Shown piece by piece: positions 1 through 9,592 of a DNA stretch of 64,000 nt. The stretch covers positions 248,001-312,000 of the forward strand of contig NZ_AUFV01000007.1 of NCBI RefSeq assembly GCF_000426685.1. The letters run 5' to 3'. A program made the position numbers and the translations under genes. The notes under the pieces were generated by a model. It saw only the letters and a program-made list of their open reading frames with translations. It did no database searches and had not been told where the DNA came from. Numbering within the stretch: the first letter of the stretch is position 1; each line of letters opens with the position of its first letter. The DNA is from Solimonas flava DSM 18980. GTDB taxonomy: Bacteria; Pseudomonadota; Gammaproteobacteria; Nevskiales; Nevskiaceae.

Positions 1-132
1 CTGGGCTGGACGCACGGCTGCGGCTCGGGCCGCGCGATCGCCGACATCATCGACGGCCGCCAGCCCGACTGCGATTTCGCGTTCTGCGGCCTGCCGGCGC
101 GCAAGCCGATGGTGAGCGCGGCTGCCCCCTGA
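1..132 (+). CDS. C-terminal end of a D-amino-acid dehydrogenase-type FAD oxidoreductase (5' cut by window)
   Basis: Only the last 43 codons are present, read in frame 1 to a TGA at 130-132. The residues LGWTHGCGSGRAIADIIDGR match the C-terminal FAD-contact segment of DadA-type D-amino-acid dehydrogenases, where a GH(G/N)TLGWTxACGSG motif is followed by a short helix and the tail. Enzymes of this family oxidise D-amino acids to 2-oxo acids at the inner membrane and feed electrons to quinone. The substrate cannot be judged from this fragment, and other DAO-family oxidoreductases remain possible. The next gene, a PLP aminotransferase, starts 112 bp downstream on the same strand after a plausible promoter. 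Confidence 0.7.
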   Translation: MGWTHGCGSGRAIADIIDGRQPDCDFAFCGLPARKPMVSAAAP

Positions 133-190
133 CGCGGCGCGGGCGCCGCGCGACTCCGGCGGGCGCGGCGGTCGGCGGGGCGGGGGCGGC

Positions 191-196
191 TACAAT
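191..196 (+). promoter_or_regulatory. Candidate -10 box (TACAAT) for the class V aminotransferase
   Basis: TACAAT lies about 49 bp before the ATG at 245 in an otherwise G/C-only stretch. No convincing -35 box is visible, so the call rests on the -10 hexamer and its position. Confidence 0.3.
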
Positions 197-244
197 GCCG
201 CTCCCCCCTCGCCAGACGGGCTGCGAACCCGCGGGAGTCATCAG

Positions 245-1375
245 ATGTCGCGCCTCTTTTCGTCGGTCGATCCGGACGGCCTGCTCGAGTACTCGGTCGT
301 CTTCAACGACCGGGCGACCAATCACATGTCGCAGCGCTTCCAGCAGGCGATGCGCGACATCTCGGCGACGCTGAAGTCGGTCTACAGGGCGGACGCCGTC
401 GCCATCGTGCCGGGTGGCGGCACCTTCGGCATGGAAGCGGTCGCGCGCCAGTTCGGCTCGGGACGGCACTGCCTGGTTGTGCGCAACGGCTGGTTCAGTT
501 ACCGCTGGTCGCAGATCTTCGAAATGGGCGGCATCCCGTCGCGCGAGACCGTGCTCTGCGCGTCCGCCGTCGCCGACGCGCCGAAGGCGCCGTTCGCGCC
601 GCCGGCGATCGAGGCGGTCGAGGCGAGCATCGCGCGCGAGCGTCCGGACGTTGTGTTCCTGGCCCACGTCGAGACCGCGGCCGGCCTGATCCTGCCCGAC
701 GATTACCTGCGGCGCGTCGCCGCGGCGGTGCATGCGCATGGCGGCCTGCTGGTGCTCGATTGCGTCGCCTCCGGCGCGATCTGGGTCGACATGCAGGCCT
801 GCGGCATCGACGTGCTGCTGACAGCGCCGCAGAAGGGCTGGTCGGCGAGCCCCTGCGCGGCGCTGGTCATGCTCGGCGCCGACGCGCGCCGCCGCCTCGA
901 ACAGACGCGCAGCAGCAGTTTCGCGGCCGACCTGAAGAAGTGGCAGCAGATCATGCAGGCCTACGAGGACGGCGGCCACGCCTATCACGCGACGATGCCG
1001 ACCGATGCGCTGCTGACGCTGCGCGAGGCGATGCAGAAGACGCTGGCCGCCGGCATCGAGACGCTGCGCGAGGCGCAGTGGGCGCTCGGCACGCAGATTC
1101 GCGCGGTGCTCGCGCGGCACGGCTATCCGAGCGTCGCGGCCGAGGGCTACGAGGCGCCGAGCGTGGTCGTCGCCTATACCGACGACGTCGAGATCAGCAG
1201 CAGCCGCCGCTTTGCCGCGCTCGGCCTGCAGACCGCTGCCGGCGTGCCGCTGATGTGCGGCGAGCCCGAGGGTTTCCGCAGCTTCCGCGTCGGCCTGTTC
1301 GGACTCGACAAGCTCACCGACGTCGACGGTGCGGTGCAGCGCTTCGAGGCGGCGGTGCGCGCGCTGCGCGCCTAA
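245..1375 (+). CDS. Class V PLP-dependent aminotransferase (alanine-glyoxylate aminotransferase family)
   Basis: The 376-residue protein has the fold-type I class V layout. VPGGGTFGMEAV at about 55-66 is the cofactor-phosphate region, LDCVASG (Asp172) binds the pyridine nitrogen, and TAPQKGWSASP carries the Schiff-base lysine Lys197. Family members transfer amino groups to glyoxylate or pyruvate, or act on ureidoglycine. The sequence does not fix the donor. It lies alone between a D-amino-acid dehydrogenase and the convergent nadC. The ATG follows a CGGGAG ribosome-binding site. One possibility is a role in glyoxylate disposal for the purine pathway at 45-61 kb, but they are 44 kb apart and this is speculative. 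Confidence 0.8.
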   Translation: MSRLFSSVDPDGLLEYSVVFNDRATNHMSQRFQQAMRDISATLKSVYRADAVAIVPGGGTFGMEAVARQFGSGRHCLVVRNGWFSYRWSQIFEMGGIPSRETVLCASAVADAPKAPFAPPAIEAVEASIARERPDVVFLAHVETAAGLILPDDYLRRVAAAVHAHGGLLVLDCVASGAIWVDMQACGIDVLLTAPQKGWSASPCAALVMLGADARRRLEQTRSSSFAADLKKWQQIMQAYEDGGHAYHATMPTDALLTLREAMQKTLAAGIETLREAQWALGTQIRAVLARHGYPSVAAEGYEAPSVVVAYTDDVEISSSRRFAALGLQTAAGVPLMCGEPEGFRSFRVGLFGLDKLTDVDGAVQRFEAAVRALRA

Positions 1376-1389
1376 GGAAGGTCTGAAGA

Positions 1390-1492
1390 ATCCGTCATCG
1401 CGAGGCCGCGCAGCGGCCGCGGCGATCCACACAGGACCGGCGTTGTGCACCGCTGGATGGCTTCGTCGCCTACGGCGCTTCGCAATGACGAT
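1390..1492. repeat. REP-like palindromic intergenic repeat
   Basis: The gap between the convergent aminotransferase and nadC is filled by a dyad whose ends are CGTCATCGCGAGG (left) and CGCAATGACGA (right). Inside it are paired GGCGATCCA and TGGATGGCTTCGTCGCC segments. This pattern closely resembles the dispersed CGTCATTGCGAG...CGCAATGACG repeat found between genes in many bacteria. It probably acts as a bidirectional transcription stop or is a non-autonomous repeat. No second copy was noticed in this window. Confidence 0.7.
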
Positions 1493-1516
1493 GTATGCGC
1501 TTTTTCAGAGGGTTTC

Positions 1517-2371
1517 CTAAGCGAAGCGCATCGACAGGTCGACGGCGCGCACGTGCTTGGTGATCGCGCCGATCGCGATGCGGTCGACGCCGCATTCGGC
1601 GATGGCGCGGACCGTCTCCAGCGTCGCACCGCCCGAATATTCGATGACGGTCCGGCCGCCGCGTGCGCGGTGCGCGCGCGTCAGCTGCACGGCCTCGCGG
1701 ATCTGCGGCAGCGTGAAGTCGTCGACCAGCAGCAGGTCGACGTCGGCCTCCAGCGCCGCCTGCACCTGATCGAAATCCTCGGCTTCCGTCATCAGCGGCA
1801 CGCCGGCGTTCAGCGCGCGGGCATTGGCGATCGCCTGGCGGATGCCGCCGGCGGCGGCGACGTGGTTTTCCTTGATGAGAATGCCGTCGTAGAGGCCGAT
1901 GCGGTGGTTGATGCCGCCGCCGCAGAGCACCGCGTACTTCTGCGCGTTGCGCAGGCCGGGCAGGGTCTTGCGCGTGTCGGCGATCTTGCAGCCGGTGCCG
2001 GCCACGGCGTCGACGTACTGGCGCACCGCGGTCGCGGTACCGGACAGCGTCTGCAGGAAGTTCAGCGCCGTGCGCTCGCCGGTCAGCAGGGCCCGCGCCG
2101 GGCCGTGCAGTTCGTAGAGGCGCTGGTCGGGGACGACGCGATCGCCTTCGGCGACGAGCCAGCGGATCGCGATCGCCGGGTCGAGCGCGGCGAACACGGC
2201 GTCGACCCAGGGGCGGCCGCAGATCACCGCGGCCTCGCGCGAGATCACGGCGGCGCTTGCGGTCTGTTCCGCCGGCACGAGGCGGGCGGTGACGTCGCCG
2301 CTGCCGATGTCCTCGGCGAGGGCGCGCTGTACGGTCGCGGAAACGTCGGTCGGAGGCGTCGGGGCGGTCAT
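1517..2371 (-). CDS. nadC: Nicotinate-nucleotide pyrophosphorylase (carboxylating), quinolinate phosphoribosyltransferase
   Basis: The 284-residue protein converts quinolinate and PRPP to nicotinate mononucleotide in de novo NAD synthesis. Family hallmarks are visible: DIGSGDVTA near the N-terminus, GERTALNFLQTLSGTAT in the catalytic core, the DTRKTLPGLR motif, GIKENH-like ILIKENHV, and EVEVD-like segments before the C-terminal GVDRIAIGAIT phosphate site. The ATG at 2371 is chosen because the upstream extension is basic and unlike the family. The partner quinolinate synthase nadA is at 13.1 kb rather than adjacent, and nadB is not in the window. The DedA gene lies 37 bp upstream on the same strand. 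Confidence 0.95.
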   Translation of the reverse strand: MTAPTPPTDVSATVQRALAEDIGSGDVTARLVPAEQTASAAVISREAAVICGRPWVDAVFAALDPAIAIRWLVAEGDRVVPDQRLYELHGPARALLTGERTALNFLQTLSGTATAVRQYVDAVAGTGCKIADTRKTLPGLRNAQKYAVLCGGGINHRIGLYDGILIKENHVAAAGGIRQAIANARALNAGVPLMTEAEDFDQVQAALEADVDLLLVDDFTLPQIREAVQLTRAHRARGGRTVIEYSGGATLETVRAIAECGVDRIAIGAITKHVRAVDLSMRFA

Positions 2372-2408
2372 GGGCAGTGAACGGCTGGAAAAATGCGGAC
2401 AGGCGATT

Positions 2409-3068
2409 CTACGGGCCCGGCTGGCGCCGCTGGCGGCGCGCCTCGCGTTCGCGGTACAGGCGCCGCCGGCGCGCGCGGCGGCGCCAGACATAGACCAGCA
2501 GCAGCGCGAGGAAGAGGGCGAAGACGACGGCGAGCACGGTCTTGCTGCGCCCGATCCACAGCAGCAGCCACGCGTGGTTCTCGGCGCCGAAGTAGCCCAG
2601 ATAGACCCATAGCGGCACGCTGATCAGCGCCGCGAGGCCGTCGAGCATCAGGAAGCGCCAGAACGGCACGCGCCGCGTCATGCCGGCGGTGAGATAGATC
2701 GGCGTGCGCAGGCCGGGCAGGAAGCGGGCGATGAACATCAGGCGGTTGCCGTGCCGGCGGTACAGCGCCTCGATGCGCGCGTAACGCTTCGGGGTCAGCA
2801 GCCACGAAACCCAGCGCAGCTGGCGCGCGCGTTCGCCGAAGTGGCGGCCGGTCCAGAACATGACGGCGTCGCCCGACAGCACGCCGGCGAGGCCGACCAG
2901 GCACATCAGGTGGACATTGGCGTCGCCGATGCCGGCGATGATGCCGCCGGCGACCAGCGTGATGTCCTCCGGAATCGGCATGCCGAAACCGCAGGCCAGC
3001 AGCACGACGAAGACGGCCAGATAGCCGTTGTCGGTGAAGAACGCGAGCAGCGGATCGAGCAGGTCCAC
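2409..3068 (-). CDS. DedA family inner-membrane protein
   Basis: The 219-residue protein has the DedA (SNARE-associated/VTT) layout. A hydrophobic start is followed by the re-entrant segment FGMPIPEDITLVAGG, then GDAVMFWTGRHFG, and RFLPGLRTPIYLTAGM with the characteristic charged and glycine-rich core. At least four membrane segments are evident, and the tail is extremely Arg-rich after about residue 190. DedA proteins are undecaprenyl-phosphate or lipid scramblase-type transporters linked to proton-motive force. The start is GTG (CAC on this strand), with no ATG upstream in frame. It may be cotranscribed with nadC, which follows after 37 bp. Confidence 0.85.
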   Translation of the reverse strand: MDLLDPLLAFFTDNGYLAVFVVLLACGFGMPIPEDITLVAGGIIAGIGDANVHLMCLVGLAGVLSGDAVMFWTGRHFGERARQLRWVSWLLTPKRYARIEALYRRHGNRLMFIARFLPGLRTPIYLTAGMTRRVPFWRFLMLDGLAALISVPLWVYLGYFGAENHAWLLLWIGRSKTVLAVVFALFLALLLVYVWRRRARRRRLYREREARRQRRQPGP

Positions 3069-3177
3069 GGGCGATGCCGGGCGGCGCTTCAGCGGCGGCG
3101 GGGCCGCAGCGCGGCCGCGATCTGCCGCGGATCGGGCGCGTGTCCCGATCCGTCGCGGGCCGCGGGCGCGGTCATGC

Positions 3178-4080
3178 TCAGGCGGCGATGCCGAACAGGA
3201 ACTCGAGCAGCGCCATCTGCGCCCAGAGCCGGTTCTCCGCTTCGTCGTAGATCACCGACTGCGGACCGTCGATCACTTCGGCGGCGACTTCCTCGCCGCG
3301 ATGCGCAGGCAGGCAGTGCAGGAAGATCGCATCCGGCTTGGCGAGCTGCATCAGCGCCGTGTCGACCTGATAGCCGGCGAAGGCCTGCAGGCGCTTCTGC
3401 TGCTCGGCTTCCTGGCCCATGCTGGTCCAGGTATCGGTGACGATCAGATCGGCACCGCGCGCGGCGGTGGCCGGCGAGTCGGCGAGCCGGACGGCGTCGC
3501 CGGCTGCGCGCATCAGCTCGGCGTCCGGCTGGTAGCCGGCCGGCGCCGCGATGTTGAGCTTGAAGCCGAACAGCGTCGCGGCTTCGATGAACGAATGGCA
3601 GACGTTGTTGCCGTCGCCGATCCAAGCCGCGGTTTTGCCGCGAGGATCGCCGCGATGCTCGAACCAGGTCTGCAGGTCGGCGAGCAGCTGGCACGGATGG
3701 TGGAGATCGGACAGGCCGTTGATGACCGGGACACGCGAATGCGCCGCGAACTCTTCCTGCTCCTGCTGCGAATCGTTACGGATCATGATCGCGCTGCACA
3801 TGCGCGACAGCACGTTGGCGGTGTCGCGAATCGGTTCGTCGCGACCGATCTGCGTCGCGCCGGCGGCCAGGAACAGGGCATGCCCGCCGAAGCGCGCCAT
3901 GCCGGCCTCGAAGCTGACGCGCGTGCGCGTCGAGTTCTTGGCGAAGATCATCGCCAGCGTCTTGCCGACGAAGGGCCGGTAGCCGCTGTCCGTCTGCCGC
4001 TTGAGCGCGCTCGCGCGCAAGACGATCTGCCGGGCTTCGGCCGGCGCAAGATCGGACAGTTTCAGCAGGTGACGCGGCAT
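3178..4080 (-). CDS. argF: Ornithine carbamoyltransferase
   Basis: The 300-residue enzyme makes citrulline from ornithine and carbamoyl phosphate in arginine synthesis. The carbamoyl-phosphate motif STRTRVSFE begins at residue 50. A second phosphate-binding stretch, DLHHPCQ, follows, and the ornithine motif HCLPAHRGEE begins near residue 255 with the catalytic cysteine. Length fits the anabolic ArgF class. The ATG at 4080 begins MPRHLLKLSDL, the usual family N-terminus, so an in-frame start 48 bp upstream is rejected. sodB lies just upstream on the same strand, separated by a terminator hairpin. Confidence 0.96.
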   Translation of the reverse strand: MPRHLLKLSDLAPAEARQIVLRASALKRQTDSGYRPFVGKTLAMIFAKNSTRTRVSFEAGMARFGGHALFLAAGATQIGRDEPIRDTANVLSRMCSAIMIRNDSQQEQEEFAAHSRVPVINGLSDLHHPCQLLADLQTWFEHRGDPRGKTAAWIGDGNNVCHSFIEAATLFGFKLNIAAPAGYQPDAELMRAAGDAVRLADSPATAARGADLIVTDTWTSMGQEAEQQKRLQAFAGYQVDTALMQLAKPDAIFLHCLPAHRGEEVAAEVIDGPQSVIYDEAENRLWAQMALLEFLFGIAA

Positions 4081-4115
4081 GGCGGCTCTCTCATTTCCGC
4101 ACAACAGAAAACGGC

Positions 4116-4139
4116 GAAGGCCGCGCAAGCGCGGCCTTC
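4116..4139 (-). terminator. Rho-independent terminator after sodB
   Basis: An 11-base inverted repeat GAAGGCCGCGC/GCGCGGCCTTC separated by two bases forms a strong hairpin. On the minus strand it is followed by CGCCGTTTTCTG, giving a short T tract. It sits 20 bp past the sodB stop and 35 bp before argF, so it should insulate argF from sodB transcription. Confidence 0.65.
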
Positions 4140-4159
4140 AACCCCATCGGCTGAGGATT

Positions 4160-4735
4160 TTACCCCAGATTCTTCTCGACGAATTCCCAGTTCACGAGCG
4201 CCCAGAAGTGCTCGAGGAAGCTCGGCCGCGCGTTGCGGTAGTCGATGTAGTAGGCGTGTTCCCAGACGTCGCAGGTCAGCAGCGGCTTCAGGCCCTTGGT
4301 CAGCGGGTTGTCGGCATTGGCGGTGGTGGTGATCGCCAGCGTGCCGTCGGCGTTCTGCACCAGCCAGGCCCAGCCCGAACCGAACTGGCCGATCGCCGCT
4401 TCGGTGAACTGCTTCTTGAAATCTTCGACGCCGCCGAACTGTTTGACCAAAGCGTCGGTCAACTTCTTGCCCGGCGCCTTCTGGCTCGGCGTCAGCGAGT
4501 TCCAGAAGAAGTTGTGGTTGTAGACCTGCGCAGCGTTATTGAAGATCTTGCCGGAGGACTTCTTGACGATGTCCTCGAGCGGCATGTTCTCGAATTCGGT
4601 GCCGGCGATCAGCTTGTTGCCGTTGTCGACGTAGGCCTTATGGTGTTTGCCGTAATGGAAATCGAGCGTTTCCGCGGACATGTGCGGCGCGAGTGCGTCG
4701 CGGGCGTACGGAAGCTCGGGGAGGGTCAAAGCCAT
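4160..4735 (-). CDS. sodB: Superoxide dismutase [Fe]
   Basis: The 191-residue cytoplasmic enzyme dismutates superoxide. The four metal ligands are present: His27, His74 (in NHNFFWN), Asp156 and His160 (in DVWEHAYYIDY). Gln70 just before the second ligand (AAQVYNH) and the FGSGWAWLV stretch fit the iron type rather than the manganese type. Length is that of E. coli SodB. It is divergent from the monothiol glutaredoxin gene, an arrangement that links oxidative stress defence with Fe-S handling and is also seen near sodB/grxD in enterics. Confidence 0.95.
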   Translation of the reverse strand: MALTLPELPYARDALAPHMSAETLDFHYGKHHKAYVDNGNKLIAGTEFENMPLEDIVKKSSGKIFNNAAQVYNHNFFWNSLTPSQKAPGKKLTDALVKQFGGVEDFKKQFTEAAIGQFGSGWAWLVQNADGTLAITTTANADNPLTKGLKPLLTCDVWEHAYYIDYRNARPSFLEHFWALVNWEFVEKNLG

Positions 4736-4865
4736 GTGTTATTCCTCTTGTGCTGGTTCAGCGCGAAGCGCCTACTGGCTCGTGGGGCTCGACAACATAG
4801 GCGAATACCACCAGCGAATTCAATAGCGATGACGGCGTCGGGCAGCGGACGCCAGCGGGCATGCG

Positions 4866-4871
4866 TATAAT
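4866..4871 (+). promoter_or_regulatory. -10 box TATAAT for grxD
   Basis: A perfect TATAAT lies 36 bp before the preferred grxD ATG, inside the 172-bp gap shared with the divergent sodB. No clear -35 hexamer is seen 17 bp upstream. Confidence 0.55.
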
Positions 4872-4907
4872 CCGCCGCCGTTTGAACTCCTCTTGTCGGA
4901 GAGAGAC

Positions 4908-5234
4908 ATGGATGCATTGGAACGAATCAAGAAGCAAGTCACTGATAACCCGATCATTGTCTACATGAAAGGGACGCCGGACTTTCCGCAGTGCGGCTTC
5001 TCGGCGCGCGTCGTGCAGGCCCTGAAGGCCTGTGACGTGCCGTTCGCCTTCGTCAACATTTTCGAGGACGAAGAGGTCTACCGGGCCCTGCCGAAGTTCG
5101 CCAACTGGCCGACGTTCCCGCAGCTGTACGTGAAGGGCGAGCTGATCGGCGGCTGCGACATCACGCTCGACCTTTACCAGAGCGGCGAGCTGCAGAAGAT
5201 GCTCGCCGAGGCGGTCGGCAAGAAAGCGGCCTGA
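4908..5234 (+). CDS. grxD: Monothiol glutaredoxin, CGFS type
   Basis: The 108-residue protein carries the CGFS active site (Cys29-Ser32) preceded by the KGTPDFPQ loop, and the glutathione-binding WPTFPQLYVKGELIGGCDI segment. These define class II glutaredoxins, which bind a glutathione-ligated [2Fe-2S] cluster and deliver Fe-S or sense iron. The ATG at 4908 follows TCGGAGAGAG and gives the usual start MDALERIKKQV, so a TTG 15 bp upstream is unlikely. The gene ends in a strong terminator shared with the convergent DJ-1 gene. Confidence 0.95.
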   Translation: MDALERIKKQVTDNPIIVYMKGTPDFPQCGFSARVVQALKACDVPFAFVNIFEDEEVYRALPKFANWPTFPQLYVKGELIGGCDITLDLYQSGELQKMLAEAVGKKAA

Positions 5235-5250
5235 GCCGCGCCGCTGCAGA

Positions 5251-5282
5251 AAAAACGCCCGCTTCGAGCGGGCGTTTTTTTT
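5251..5282. terminator. Bidirectional Rho-independent terminator between grxD and the DJ-1 gene
   Basis: The stem CGCCCGCT (5256-5263) and AGCGGGCG (5267-5274) has a TCG loop. It is flanked by a run of A on the left and eight T on the right, so it can stop transcription from both convergent genes. Confidence 0.9.
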
Positions 5283-5297
5283 GCGACGGCGGGCGCC

Positions 5298-5843
5298 TCA
5301 GGCTTCGGCCAGCATCGCCGCGGCGACCTCGTGGCGGCGCGCGCTGCCGGCCAGCTTTTCGAGCAGGCCGAGCCCGAACGCGATTGCCGTCGCCGGCCCT
5401 TGGCTGGTGATGCAGTGGCCGTCGGCGACCACCGGCTGGTCGACCCAGTGCAGCAGGGCCTCGCGATACGAGGGGTAGCAGGTCGCCTGCTTGCCGTCGA
5501 GCAGGCCATGCGGCGCCAGCGCCAGCGCCGGCGCCGCGCAAATGCCGCCGAACCAGCGGTGCGCCATGCGCTGTTCCTTGAGCTTCTCGATCAGCGCGGC
5601 ATGCGCGCCGAGTGCGCGCGCGCCGGCATCGCCGCCGGGCAGCACGATGGCGTCGAACGTGCGATGCGCAACGTCTTCGAACAGGGCATCGGCGTGCAGC
5701 ACGATGTCGCGCGTGCCGTGGACCGTGCGGCTCCTGCCGATCGCGGCGACGGTGACGTCGACGCCGCCGCGGCGCAGGACGTTGACGATGGCGACGGTCT
5801 CCAGGGACTCGGATCCTTCGGCAATCGGGACCAGGACATTCAT
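5298..5843 (-). CDS. DJ-1/PfpI (YajL-like) family protein
   Basis: The 181-residue protein has the DJ-1 fold signatures: MNVLVPIAEGSESLE with the conserved acidic residue Glu15, the FDAIVLPGGDAGA strand-turn, and the nucleophile elbow GGICAAPA with Cys102. The usual elbow is AxCAGP, so the GP to AP change is a small deviation. Family members act as redox-sensing chaperones or glyoxalase/deglycase-like enzymes; the exact activity is not settled by sequence. Start at 5843 is preferred because upstream codons are Arg/Pro-rich and unrelated to the family. Confidence 0.88.
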   Translation of the reverse strand: MNVLVPIAEGSESLETVAIVNVLRRGGVDVTVAAIGRSRTVHGTRDIVLHADALFEDVAHRTFDAIVLPGGDAGARALGAHAALIEKLKEQRMAHRWFGGICAAPALALAPHGLLDGKQATCYPSYREALLHWVDQPVVADGHCITSQGPATAIAFGLGLLEKLAGSARRHEVAAAMLAEA

Positions 5844-5999
5844 TGTTGTTCTCCAGTGTGCGAAGCGTGACGCCGGCGCGCGGCGCGCTTCCGATGGTGG
5901 GTTCCGCGGTTCGCCGGGGCCAGCATAACGGGCGTAAAATCGTTTCGACAAACGGCTCGTGAGGCCCATCCGGAATCAGCACAGGAGCGCGAGAGTCCC

Positions 6000-7763
<1,764 letters not shown>

Positions 7764-7812
7764 TCCGTCCCCCTTCGTGGGCCTTGCGCTTTTCGCCGCC
7801 CGGAGGGCGCGC

Positions 7813-8577
7813 ATGAGCGTCGGCCTGCTGGTGATCGGCGACGAAATCCTCAGCGGCAAGCGCCAGGATCGCCATTTCGCGCGCGTCATCGAACTGCTGC
7901 GCGCGCGCGGCATGGAGCTGTCGTGGGCACGCATTCTCGGCGACGACGAAGCCGCGATCGCCGAGGCGATCGTCGCCGCGCAGGCGTGCGGTGACGCGCT
8001 GCTGTCCTGCGGCGGCATCGGTGCGACACCGGACGATTGCACGCGGCAGGCGGCGGCGCGCGCGTTCGGCGTGCCGATCGAGCGCCATCGCGAGGCCGAG
8101 GCGCTGATCGTCGACCAGTACGGCGCCGCGGCGCGGCCGAACCGCGTGCTGATGGCCGACTTTCCGCAGGGCGCGGCGCTGATCCCCAATCCGGTCAATC
8201 GGGTCGCCGGCTTTTCGATCGGCCGCTGCTACTTCGTGCCCGGCTTTCCCGAAATGGCCTGGCCGATGCTCGAATGGGTGCTCGACGGACCACTGCGCGC
8301 GCTGCACCGCGCCGAGCCCGACATCGAGTTCCGCCTGCGCGCGATCGGCACCAGCGGCGAGGGCGATCTGCTGCCGCTGATGCAGGAGACGCTCGCACGC
8401 TATCCGGGCATCAAGCTGTCGAGCCTGCCGTCGCGCGGCGGCCCGGAGCGTCCGCGCCACATCGAGTTCGGCTTCAAGGGCGCGCGTCAGCCGGCCGGCG
8501 CGGCGTACCGGCATTTCCTCGCCGGGCTCACGCGCTTCGCCGATCTGCGCGTCGAGGCGCTGGCGCCGCCGCCTTAA
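7813..8577 (+). CDS. Molybdopterin-binding (MoaB/Mog/CinA N-terminal-like) domain protein
   Basis: The 254-residue protein starts MSVGLLVIGDEILSGKRQD and has the signature CGGIGATPDD at about 66-75. Both are typical of the MoCF-biosynthesis fold shared by MogA, MoeA and CinA. The rest, with FIGRCYFVPGFPEMAWPM-like segments, fits the short CinA-like group lacking the C-terminal deamidase. The biochemical role of stand-alone members is unclear; molybdopterin or nucleotide pyrophosphate chemistry are candidates. The ATG at 7813 follows CGGAGGGCGCGC, an excellent ribosome-binding site, and lies 49 bp after the icd stop, so the two are probably cotranscribed. Confidence 0.8.
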   Translation: MSVGLLVIGDEILSGKRQDRHFARVIELLRARGMELSWARILGDDEAAIAEAIVAAQACGDALLSCGGIGATPDDCTRQAAARAFGVPIERHREAEALIVDQYGAAARPNRVLMADFPQGAALIPNPVNRVAGFSIGRCYFVPGFPEMAWPMLEWVLDGPLRALHRAEPDIEFRLRAIGTSGEGDLLPLMQETLARYPGIKLSSLPSRGGPERPRHIEFGFKGARQPAGAAYRHFLAGLTRFADLRVEALAPPP

Positions 8578-8594
8578 ATGCCCGGCGGCAACGG

Positions 8595-9467
8595 CTAGCT
8601 GGCGACGACCGGCGGCGCCGGGCGCCAGCTGACCAGCACGCAGGTCAGAACGACGAGCAGCGCGCCGAGCGCCGCCCAGCGGTCGAGGCGTTCGCCCCAG
8701 AGCAGCCAGGCCAGCACCGCCGAGAACAGCACCGAGAAATACGTGAACGGGCCGACGCGCGCCGCCGGCGCCCAGGCGTAGGCATGCGTCAGGTGCAGCT
8801 GGCCGACGGTCGCGGCGATGCCGGCGCCGATCAGCAGCGCCAGCGCGTGCGGCGTCGGCGTCTGCCAGGCCCAGATGAGCGGGATGGCCGAAATCGCGGT
8901 CGCCATCAGCGCGAAATAGAACACGATGCGTTCGGCTGGTTCGGAATCCGAGATGCGGCGGATGCTGACCATCGCGCAGGCGGCGAGCAGGCCGGACGCC
9001 AGCCCGATCAGGCCGGCCCAGCCGAGGCCGCCGTAGCCGCCGGCACCGGGCCTGACGATGAGCGCGATGCCGGCGAGGCCGATGACGGCGGCCGGCAGCG
9101 CGATCCATGGCGGGCGTTCGCCGATCCAGGCCCAGGCGATGAACGGCAGCCACAGCGGCGTCGAGTACGTCAGCAGCATCGCCGAGGCCAGCGGTAGCGC
9201 GGCGATCGCATAAAAGAAGCAGTACATTGCCGCGACGCCGAAGGCGGAGCGCCAGAGATGGCCGCCGAGCCGGGTGGTGCGCACCGCCGACCGTCCGCGG
9301 CGCAGCAGCCAGGGCAGCAGCGCGAGCAGGCTGACGAAGCAGCGGATGAACACGACCATCTCGTTCGGCGTCGTCGCCGACGCCGCTTTGATGCAGACGC
9401 CGGTGATCGAGAAGGCGGCCGCAGCGAGCAGGGCGTGCAAGGCGCCACGGCGGAGGTTGTTGCGCAT
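8595..9467 (-). CDS. EamA/DMT superfamily transporter
   Basis: The 290-residue hydrophobic protein has about ten membrane spans arranged as two EamA repeats (about 8-140 and 150-280). SAMLLTYSTPLWLPFIAWAW closes the first repeat, and the second contains GQLHLTHAYAWAPAARVGPF and VLFSAVLAWLLWGERL. Such proteins are drug/metabolite transporters, often amino acid or metabolite exporters. No substrate can be assigned. It is convergent with the molybdopterin-domain gene (17 bp apart) and divergent from the histidine kinase. A TAAAAT box on the minus strand at 9534-9539 could be its -10. Confidence 0.85.
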   Translation of the reverse strand: MRNNLRRGALHALLAAAAFSITGVCIKAASATTPNEMVVFIRCFVSLLALLPWLLRRGRSAVRTTRLGGHLWRSAFGVAAMYCFFYAIAALPLASAMLLTYSTPLWLPFIAWAWIGERPPWIALPAAVIGLAGIALIVRPGAGGYGGLGWAGLIGLASGLLAACAMVSIRRISDSEPAERIVFYFALMATAISAIPLIWAWQTPTPHALALLIGAGIAATVGQLHLTHAYAWAPAARVGPFTYFSVLFSAVLAWLLWGERLDRWAALGALLVVLTCVLVSWRPAPPVVAS

Positions 9468-9592
9468 GGGGAGGCGGTGAACGGCGGTATTGGCCGGATG
9501 AACGGAGAGCGGCCGGCAGCGACGGGCCGCAGAATTTTACGATCAAGAAGACGCGCCGGCACGGTCCGGCATGAGCGACCGATGCCGGAAGC

